Shown: one piece after another, positions 1 to 6,549 of the stretch | How the letters are laid out: each line of letters starts with the position of its first letter | Numbering within the stretch: the first letter of the stretch is position 1 | Assembly (NCBI RefSeq): GCF_001693815.1 | Contig: NZ_MBQD01000021.1 | Location: 124,001 to 188,000, forward strand | Reading direction: 5' to 3' | Source of the DNA: Tessaracoccus lapidicaptus | Lineage (GTDB): Bacteria; Actinomycetota; Actinomycetes; Propionibacteriales; Propionibacteriaceae | Length of the DNA stretch: 64,000 nt | Made by a program: the position numbers and the translations under genes | Notes under the pieces: generated by a model | What the model was told of the DNA's origin: nothing | The model's database searches: none | Seen by the model: only the letters and a program-made list of their open reading frames with translations

Positions 1-52
1 AGCATGCCCACCGCTGAACGCGAGCCCCCACCGACAGAAGCGATCAGAAGTG

Positions 53-81
53 ATGCCGAGGTCCCCCCAAGACCTCGGCAT
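53..81. terminator. Hairpin, probable terminator of the gene to the left of the window
   Basis: A perfect 11-bp stem (ATGCCGAGGTC / GACCTCGGCAT) closes a 7-base loop. No long U run follows, as is common in high-GC actinobacteria. It sits 110 bases before the kinase start, so it probably ends an upstream transcript. Confidence 0.55.
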
Positions 82-123
82 ATCCGCAGTCTCACGACAT
101 TCCCCGGCACACGCGTCCAGGAC

Positions 124-139
124 GGTACGAAAGTACCCT
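124..139. promoter_or_regulatory. Palindromic motif upstream of the two-component operon
   Basis: GGTACGAAAGTACCCT contains a 5-bp inverted repeat around GAAA and lies about 52 bases before the kinase start codon. The same 16 bases recur at 14216-14231, upstream of the secreted peptide gene. This could be the operator of the adjacent NarL-type response regulator. That role is inference from position and symmetry only. Confidence 0.35.
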
Positions 140-190
140 GGCCGTCCCCGCCCGAGTCGACGGCGGCAGGCTCCCCCCTAGGATGACCGG

Positions 191-1273
191 GTGGGACGGA
201 AAGCACTCTCGAGCGGCGCGCTGGAGGTCCTAATCGCGCTCGTGATCATCACGGTTGAGTTTCTCGCCCCGCGCGCCCGCCTCGTCCTCACACCCGAGAT
301 CGTGGCCCTCGACGTCGCGGCCTTCGTCACGGTGGTGGTCGCGGTCCGCTGGCCGAAGGGCGGCGCCGCGCTCACTGTCGTCATGGCCATCACGGCGGCG
401 GCCGTCGACGAGAACTCCCTCGGCTTCTGGGGTTACCTCCTCATGCTCCCGGTCGTCGCTGCTCTGCGGACCGGCCGCTGGGCACAGGCCGCCGTCATGG
501 CGGCAACCGTGTTCATCACGTCCGTGACCGCCACCGCCCGCAAGCTCGGGGAGGAGTTCGACGCATTCGAGGTGATCCTCGGGTGGCTGGCGCTGGATGC
601 GGTGTTCGTGCTCGTCGGGCTGGGACTCAATGCGGTGTCCCGGAATGCCGCCGAGGCCGAGGCCAGGCGCCAGCAGGATCTGAGGCTCCGGGCCACACTC
701 GACCTGCACGACTCGGTGGCCCGCGAACTGACTCTGATCTCGATGGAGGCGGACGCTGCGTACCAGGCCGGCGGGGCACCGCCCGAGACGCTTGCCGCCT
801 TGTCCGAGCGTGCCCGCAACGCCGGGGCCGCCCTCCGCGACACCATCCGCATGATGCAGATCGGCGAAGCCGCCGGACCAGATGCCGGATTCGCCGAGAC
901 GCTCGGCCAGGAGATCCGGGTCCTCAAGCGGCGAGGCCATGAGGTCAGCGCCTCCGGTGACCTGACCCCCGCCCTGCCGGTCGCAGTCGATCGTGCGCTC
1001 GCCCAGATCGTCCGGGAAGCTCTCCACAACGTGGCCAAGCACGGCACAAGACACGGCCATTGCACCATCGTGGGCGAACTGTCCGCCGTCGACTACCAGC
1101 TGGTCATCGCCAACCAGATGGCTTCCGAGCAGATCCCCGGTACCGGGCTCGGTACCCTCGGCATGCGCCATCGCGCCACTCTCGCGGGCGGGACGCTCCA
1201 CCTGGCATCGGCGAACGGCACGTGGACCTGTCTGGTGGAGATGCCGCTGGCGGCGAGGCAGCTCCAGGCATGA
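191..1273 (+). CDS. Two-component sensor histidine kinase (HisKA_3 type)
   Basis: Membrane sensor kinase of the NarX/DesK-like class, 360 aa from a GTG start. Residues 1-150 hold several hydrophobic segments that should form a membrane sensor domain without a large extracellular loop. The dimerisation helix carries the phospho-acceptor in LHDSVARELTLI (His at about residue 173). The ATP-binding domain shows an N box (EALHNVAKHG) and a G box (GTGLGTLGMRHR). The stop overlaps the response regulator start (ATGA), so the pair is translationally coupled. The signal sensed cannot be deduced. cbiD follows the pair almost without a gap. Confidence 0.9.
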   Translation: MGRKALSSGALEVLIALVIITVEFLAPRARLVLTPEIVALDVAAFVTVVVAVRWPKGGAALTVVMAITAAAVDENSLGFWGYLLMLPVVAALRTGRWAQAAVMAATVFITSVTATARKLGEEFDAFEVILGWLALDAVFVLVGLGLNAVSRNAAEAEARRQQDLRLRATLDLHDSVARELTLISMEADAAYQAGGAPPETLAALSERARNAGAALRDTIRMMQIGEAAGPDAGFAETLGQEIRVLKRRGHEVSASGDLTPALPVAVDRALAQIVREALHNVAKHGTRHGHCTIVGELSAVDYQLVIANQMASEQIPGTGLGTLGMRHRATLAGGTLHLASANGTWTCLVEMPLAARQLQA

Positions 1274-1923
1274 TCACGGTCGGAATCTGCGACGACGACG
1301 CCCTCGTCCTCAGCTATCTCACGAGCACTCTCTCCCGCGTCGACGACATCGCCGTGGTCCACCAATGCGCCGGTGGGCATGAGGCGCTGGCCGCCTCCCC
1401 CGTCGACATATGGCTGATGGACATCCGGATGCCGGGCATCTCCGGAGTGCAGGCCTGCCGGTCGCTGACCTCCCGCCCCAACCCGCCGCGCGTCCTGCTG
1501 CTCACCAGCCTCAGCACCACGACCCTCCCCGAGGCCATCGCGGCCGGGGCCAGCGGCTTCCTGTACAAGGACACGCCCGGCAAGGCGCTCGCGGCCGCCA
1601 TCAGGACCGCCCACAGCGGGATCTTCGTCCACTCACCCGACGCGGCGCGCGCCCTCACCACCCGTGTGACCAGCCGGGAACCAGCTCCCGACGGTGTGTT
1701 GCGCGACGCCGTCGACCACGAGCTGATCCGCGCCATCAACGCGGGCCGCAGCTACGACCAGATGGCCGAGGCGCTGGGGATGTCCGTCTCGGGTGTGAAG
1801 AAGCGCGTAGGCATCCTCATGAAGCGCGCGGGCGTGACCAGCCGCCCCCAACTGATGGCCCAGTCCGCCTCGTGGGGCATCAGCCCGGTCCCCGGCACAG
1901 CGCACACCTCGAAGGACCGCTGA
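1270..1923 (+). CDS. NarL/LuxR-family response regulator
   Basis: Receiver domain with acidic pocket CDDD (residues 7-10), phospho-acceptor Asp51 in LMDIRMPG and conserved Lys100 in FLYKD. A C-terminal LuxR-type helix-turn-helix spans about residues 155-200 (YDQMAEALGMSVSGVKKRV). At 217 aa it has the normal length. It overlaps the kinase gene by 4 bases and ends one base before the cbiD start. The partner kinase is therefore certain; the target genes are not. The palindrome at 124-139 is a candidate autoregulatory site. Confidence 0.92.
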   Translation: MITVGICDDDALVLSYLTSTLSRVDDIAVVHQCAGGHEALAASPVDIWLMDIRMPGISGVQACRSLTSRPNPPRVLLLTSLSTTTLPEAIAAGASGFLYKDTPGKALAAAIRTAHSGIFVHSPDAARALTTRVTSREPAPDGVLRDAVDHELIRAINAGRSYDQMAEALGMSVSGVKKRVGILMKRAGVTSRPQLMAQSASWGISPVPGTAHTSKDR

Positions 1924-1924
1924 C

Positions 1925-3019
1925 ATGGCGCGCCGCGGGCAACTCGACGCCTCCAAGCTCCGGCCCGGCTGGACCACCGGCGCCTGCGCCACCGCCGCCG
2001 CGACCGCCGCCTACGAGGCCCTGCTCACCGGCGAGTTCCCGGACCCGGTGGAGGTCGAGCTGCCCCAGGGTCGCCGACCGTCGTTTGCCCTGACCCTCGA
2101 GCAGGTGACCGACGGTGTCGCGATGGCCGCCGTCACCAAGGACGCCGGCGACGACCCCGACGTCACCCACGGCGCCCTCGTCCGCGCCTGGGTGCGGCCC
2201 GGCCCGCCGGGCTCGGGCGTGCGGTTCGTCGGCGGCCCCGGCGTCGGCACCGTCACGCTGCCCGGGCTCCCTCTCCCTGTGGGCGAGCCGGCCATCAACC
2301 CCGCACCCCGGGCGATGATCACGGCGAACCTCTCCGCCGTCGCCCGCCGACACGGCGTGCCCCTCGACCTCGAGGTGACCATCGGGGTCGACGACGGCGA
2401 GGCCCTCGCGCGGCACACGTGGAACCCGCGCATCGGCATCGTCGGGGGGATCTCCATCCTCGGCACCACCGGCGTCGTGGTCCCCTACTCGTGCTCCGCG
2501 TGGATCGATTCGATCCGGCGCGGCGTCGACGTCGCCCGCGCCGCCGGCCTGCAGCACCTGGCCGCCTGCACCGGGTCGACGTCGGAGCGTGTCGTCTCCG
2601 AGCTGTATGGCCTGCCCGAGCTGGCCCTGCTGGACATGGGTGACTTCGCGGGGGCGGTGCTGAAGTACTTGTCCCGCCACCCCGTCGAGCGCCTCACGAT
2701 CTGCGGCGGGTTCGCCAAGCTCACCAAACTGGCCGCCGGACACCTCGACCTGCACTCCCACCGAACCCAGGTGGACCTGTCCCACCTCGCCAGCCTGGCG
2801 GTCCAGGTCGGTGCCGGGGAGGCGCTCGCCGCGGCGATCCGTGCCGCCAACACCGCGGCAGAGGCCCTCGACCTGGCCGAGGCAGACGGCATCCCGCTGG
2901 GCGACGCCGTCGCCACCGCGGCCCGCGATCACGCCCTCACCGTCCTGCGCGGCTCTCCCGTGGCGGTCGACGTCATCTGCATCGATCGGGGCGGCGCAAT
3001 CGTCGGCAACTCGGCTTGA
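1925..3019 (+). CDS. cbiD: Cobalt-precorrin-5B (C1)-methyltransferase CbiD
   Basis: Enzyme of the anaerobic corrin pathway that methylates C1 of cobalt-precorrin-5B with S-adenosylmethionine. The N-terminal signature LRPGWTTGACATAAATAAY (about residues 13-31) and the stretch GGISILGTTGVVVPYS are characteristic of the family, and 364 aa is the usual length. The ATG lies one base after the response regulator stop, with GAAGGA inside the regulator's last codons as a possible ribosome binding site. The gene is separate from the cbi operon at 5332-10530 and on the other strand, so its expression may follow the two-component system instead of the riboswitch. Confidence 0.95.
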   Translation: MARRGQLDASKLRPGWTTGACATAAATAAYEALLTGEFPDPVEVELPQGRRPSFALTLEQVTDGVAMAAVTKDAGDDPDVTHGALVRAWVRPGPPGSGVRFVGGPGVGTVTLPGLPLPVGEPAINPAPRAMITANLSAVARRHGVPLDLEVTIGVDDGEALARHTWNPRIGIVGGISILGTTGVVVPYSCSAWIDSIRRGVDVARAAGLQHLAACTGSTSERVVSELYGLPELALLDMGDFAGAVLKYLSRHPVERLTICGGFAKLTKLAAGHLDLHSHRTQVDLSHLASLAVQVGAGEALAAAIRAANTAAEALDLAEADGIPLGDAVATAARDHALTVLRGSPVAVDVICIDRGGAIVGNSA

Positions 3020-3161
3020 TGAGGGATGCGGCACGTCGGTCCGGTGAATAATGGATGCCAGGCGTGCTCGTGTCGCCTCTTCCTCGCGGCCAGGCCGCGG
3101 GTCGAAGTGCCGCCGGGCCCGAGGACAGCGTCCGCCGTCGGCACCACAGCGGAGGAGGGCG

Positions 3162-4013
3162 ATGTCTCCCCAGGAACGGATCCAGCAGCGCCGCCGGTAC
3201 CTGATGTGCCGGCCGGACTACTTCACGGTCAGCTACGAGATCAATCCGTGGATGAACAGCACGCGCGCGACCGACACAGCCAAGGCGGTTCGGCAGTGGC
3301 AGGAACTCCACGACACCTACCTCAGGCTCGGGCACGAGGTCGACCTCATCGAGCCCATCCCCGGCCTGGACGACATGGTCTACACGGCCAACGGCGGGCT
3401 CGTCATCGACGGCGTGGCCCTGGGCGCCCGATTCGCCGTCGGCGAGCGTCGGGGTGAGGAGCGCCCGTTCCGGGAGTGGTTCGCGGCCCACGGATTCGAC
3501 GTCGTCGAACCGGTCGCGACGCAGGAGGGCGAGGGTGACCTCATGCTGGTGGGCGAGACGATCCTCGCCGGCTACGGCTTCCGGTCCCAGCTGGACAGCC
3601 ACGCCGAGGTCGCGGACGTGTTCGGGCGCGAGGTCGTCTCGCTGCGGCTGGTCGACCCGAGCTACTACCACCTCGACACGGCCGTCTGCGTCCTCGACCC
3701 GGTGCAGGGCCTCGGCGGCGTCGAGCGGGCCAACATCGCCTACCTGCCGTCGGCCTTCGACGAACGCGGCCAAGGCGAGCTGCTCGAGCGGTTCCCGGAC
3801 GCGATCCGCGTGCCTGCCGCCGACCCCGCGAGCCTCGAGCTGAACGCGGTCAGCGACGGCCGCAACGTCGTTCTCTCGCCGCCCGTCACCAGCCTCGACG
3901 CCCAGCTGCGCGAACGCGGCTACCACCCGATCCACGTCGACGTGTCCGAGCTGCACCTCGGCGGCGGCGGGATCAAGTGCTGCACCCTGACCCTGCGAGG
4001 AGGCACATCGTGA
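3162..4013 (+). CDS. Dimethylarginine dimethylaminohydrolase / arginine-dihydrolase-like protein
   Basis: Member of the guanidino-group-modifying superfamily (DDAH, arginine deiminase, amidinotransferase), 283 aa. Visible family features are the N-terminal MNSTRATD, His147 in LDSHAEV and a C-terminal GGGIKC with the likely nucleophile Cys273. The ATG at 3162 follows GGAGGAGGG, so the longer frame upstream is rejected. The stop overlaps the aminotransferase start (GTGA). The pairing resembles Rv2323c-rocD of Mycobacterium tuberculosis. Together they could turn arginine or methylarginine into ornithine or citrulline and then glutamate semialdehyde. The exact substrate is not decided by sequence. 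Confidence 0.82.
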   Translation: MSPQERIQQRRRYLMCRPDYFTVSYEINPWMNSTRATDTAKAVRQWQELHDTYLRLGHEVDLIEPIPGLDDMVYTANGGLVIDGVALGARFAVGERRGEERPFREWFAAHGFDVVEPVATQEGEGDLMLVGETILAGYGFRSQLDSHAEVADVFGREVVSLRLVDPSYYHLDTAVCVLDPVQGLGGVERANIAYLPSAFDERGQGELLERFPDAIRVPAADPASLELNAVSDGRNVVLSPPVTSLDAQLRERGYHPIHVDVSELHLGGGGIKCCTLTLRGGTS

Positions 4014-5236
4014 ACACGACGACAGATGCGCTCACCGTGACGGCCCGCCTCATCCATGACGAGGGCGAGCACCTGGCGCGCAACTACGACCCGTTGCCGG
4101 TGGTCGTGTCGAGCGCGGAGGACGTGTGGGTGACCGACGTCGAGGGCAGGTGCTACCTCGACCTGCTGTCGGCGTACTCGGCGCTCAACTTCGGGCACCG
4201 GCACCCCGAGCTGGTCGCAGCGGCCGTCGACCAGATCGGCCGGCTCACCCTGACCAGCCGGGCGTTCCACAACGACCGGCTCGGCGCCTTCGCCGCCGCC
4301 CTGGCGGAGCTGTGCGGCAAGGACCTCGTCCTGCCGATGAACACCGGGGCGGAAGCCGTGGAGACCGGCATCAAGGCCGCCCGCGCCTGGGCGTACCGGG
4401 TCAAGGGGGTGCCCGCCGACGCGGCGCGGATCGTCGTGGCCGCGGGCAACTTCCACGGCCGCACCACCACCATCGTGGGGTTCAGCGACGACCCGCTTGC
4501 CAGGGACGGGTTCGGGCCGCCCACCCCCGGTTTCGACATCGTGGCGTACGGCGACGCGGGCGCGATCGAGGCGGCCATCAACGACAACACCGCGGCCGTG
4601 CTCATCGAGCCCATCCAGGGCGAGGCCGGCGTCATCATCCCGCCTGAGGGGTACCTGCGGGCCGTCCGCGAGCTGTGCACGCGGCACAACGTGCTGTTCA
4701 TCGCCGACGAGATCCAGTCTGGCCTGGGCAGGGTGGGGACGACGTTCGCGTGCGACCGCGAAGGCGTCGTCCCCGACCTCTACTTGCTGGGCAAGGCGCT
4801 GGGCGGGGGCATCCTGCCGGTGTCGGCGGTGGTCGGTGACCGCGACGTTCTCGGCGTGTTCCGGCCCGGCGAGCACGGGTCGACGTTCGGCGGTAACCCG
4901 CTAGCCGCGGCGGTCGGGCTGCGCGTGGTGGAGTTGCTCGGCACCGGCGAGTTCCAGGAGCGCGCGACAGCCCTCGGGCATCACCTCAAGGGCCTCCTCG
5001 ACGAGCTGCTGGGCCACGGCCTGACCGAGGTCCGGGTGGCCGGCCTCTGGGCAGGGGTCGACGTCGAGGCGTCGCGCGGCACGGGCCGCGACGTGGCGCT
5101 GAGGCTGCTGGAGCGCGGTGTGCTGGTCAAGGACACCCACGGCCAGACCGTCCGCATCGCACCGCCGCTGACGATCCAGGCGGCCGACCTGGGCTGGGCC
5201 GTCGAGCAGCTGAGGCTGGTCCTCCAGGCGCCATGA
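4010..5236 (+). CDS. rocD: Ornithine--oxo-acid aminotransferase
   Basis: Class III pyridoxal-phosphate aminotransferase, 408 aa, converting ornithine and 2-oxoglutarate to glutamate-5-semialdehyde and glutamate. PLP-binding Lys262 is in LLGKALGGG; the cofactor Asp is in IADEIQSGLG. EPIQGEAG and STFGGNPL are typical of RocD. The GTG start at 4010 is preceded by GAGGAGG and overlaps the upstream stop, so the earlier in-frame ATG at 3977 is not used here. Transcription should end at the long palindrome 5251-5310, which also faces the cobalamin operon. Confidence 0.92.
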   Translation: MNTTTDALTVTARLIHDEGEHLARNYDPLPVVVSSAEDVWVTDVEGRCYLDLLSAYSALNFGHRHPELVAAAVDQIGRLTLTSRAFHNDRLGAFAAALAELCGKDLVLPMNTGAEAVETGIKAARAWAYRVKGVPADAARIVVAAGNFHGRTTTIVGFSDDPLARDGFGPPTPGFDIVAYGDAGAIEAAINDNTAAVLIEPIQGEAGVIIPPEGYLRAVRELCTRHNVLFIADEIQSGLGRVGTTFACDREGVVPDLYLLGKALGGGILPVSAVVGDRDVLGVFRPGEHGSTFGGNPLAAAVGLRVVELLGTGEFQERATALGHHLKGLLDELLGHGLTEVRVAGLWAGVDVEASRGTGRDVALRLLERGVLVKDTHGQTVRIAPPLTIQAADLGWAVEQLRLVLQAP

Positions 5237-5250
5237 CCGGTGACCTACGC

Positions 5251-5310
5251 ACATCTTCCTGGGGGGACTTATCTGTGCATATGCACGGATGAGTCCCCCC
5301 AGGAAGATGT
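5251..5310. terminator. 60-nt near-perfect palindrome, bidirectional terminator
   Basis: The 30-base arms meet directly at GCATATGC with no spacer. They differ only at two positions where G-U pairing is possible. The element lies between two convergent genes (rocD ends 5236, cbiX/sirC ends 5332), so it can act as a terminator for both. The stem is unusually long. Confidence 0.8.
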
Positions 5311-5331
5311 CGGAAGAGCAGTGCGCTGTGA

Positions 5332-6549
5332 TCAGGGGGTCGGATCGGGTTCGGACAGGGCCGCCACGATCGCGTCCCGGACATCTCGCGTGCGACGGGG
5401 CTCCCGGTTCCCGACGACGCCGACCGTCACGCCCCGCACCTCCGCCGTCGCCGGGGTCCACGCCGAACCGCCGCGGGCGTCGTCGGCCCGCACGCAGAAC
5501 GTGTGCCTCAGCTCCGCGCCCTCCGCGACCCTCGCGTTCACCTCCGGCGAGTCGGTGGCCGCCATCACGTACCAGGTGCCGTCGAGGTCGGCGTCGTCGA
5601 ACTCCCGCGCCAGCCAGGTCAGCCGGCCGGCGTCGGCAAGGGCCTCCACGGCCCGCGTGACCGACGGCGCCACCACCCGCACCCGGGCACCCGACTCCAC
5701 CAGCCGCGACGCCCGCCGGCTGGCCACCTTCCCGCCCCCGACGACGAGCACGTCACGTCCACCGAGCATCAGCCCCGCCAGGTACGCGGGCGACCCGCCC
5801 TCCGACACCGGCAACGTCTCCCGGTACCGCTCCGCGACCACGTCCGCCAGCGCCGCGCACGCCCCGATCACGTCGGCCACCCGCACCTCCGCGTCCGGGT
5901 GCGCCCCCTGCCACTCGGCGGCCTGCTCCCGCGTCCAGCCCTTGAGCCGGCCCGCGAACAGCCAGTGCCCCATGACGACGATGCGCCTCGCGCCGTGCGC
6001 GTACGCCCGGTCCAGGGCCTCCGGCAACGATGGCCGGGTCACCTGGATGAACGCGGACTCGACGTCGGCCCACCCGCCCCGCTCGAAGAGCAGCCGCGCC
6101 ACCCGGAGGTGGTCGGCGTTCGCCTCGGGCACCAGCGCACCGCGTCCGACGAACACCACCGTCGTCTCGGACGGTTCCCACTCCCCCGCGGCCTCCGTCA
6201 GCCGCGCCTCGACGGCCTCGATCAGCCGCGGCTCCGGGCCCAGGTGCCGCGCGTACTCCACCCGGCTGCCGGGTACCCGCGCCGTCGCCTCGGCGATGAA
6301 CTGCGGGATGTCGGAGCGGACGTGGCCGCCGGTGCCGAGCATGAGGGGCACGACGACGGCGCGGCGCCCGCCGTCGGCCAGTGACGCCACCAGCGCGTCG
6401 GTGATGGTGGGCTGGGCCAGCTCGACGTAGCCGACCGTGACCGGGACGCCGGGCAGCCGCTCCGCGACGAGCCCGGCCAGCTCCTCGCACTGCGCCACGC
6501 CCTCGCCCACGCGGGTGCCGTGGGCCGCGATGATCAGCGGCACGCTCAT
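5332..6549 (-). CDS. cbiX: Sirohydrochlorin chelatase CbiX fused to precorrin-2 dehydrogenase
   Basis: 405-aa fusion. Residues 1 to about 235 match the double-domain CbiX/SirB chelatase (IIAAHGTR at the N-terminus; GHWLFAGRLKGW in the second half), which would insert cobalt into sirohydrochlorin. From about residue 240, GGRDVLVVGGGKVASRRA is the NAD-binding fold of CysG-B/SirC, which oxidises precorrin-2 to sirohydrochlorin. The fusion joins two consecutive steps. The start at 6549 overlaps the upstream stop (ATGA), so the longer frame up to 6738 is rejected. Last gene of the cbiL operon, ending at the palindrome 5251-5310. Metal specificity for cobalt is inferred from context. Confidence 0.9.
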   Translation of the reverse strand: MSVPLIIAAHGTRVGEGVAQCEELAGLVAERLPGVPVTVGYVELAQPTITDALVASLADGGRRAVVVPLMLGTGGHVRSDIPQFIAEATARVPGSRVEYARHLGPEPRLIEAVEARLTEAAGEWEPSETTVVFVGRGALVPEANADHLRVARLLFERGGWADVESAFIQVTRPSLPEALDRAYAHGARRIVVMGHWLFAGRLKGWTREQAAEWQGAHPDAEVRVADVIGACAALADVVAERYRETLPVSEGGSPAYLAGLMLGGRDVLVVGGGKVASRRASRLVESGARVRVVAPSVTRAVEALADAGRLTWLAREFDDADLDGTWYVMAATDSPEVNARVAEGAELRHTFCVRADDARGGSAWTPATAEVRGVTVGVVGNREPRRTRDVRDAIVAALSEPDPTP

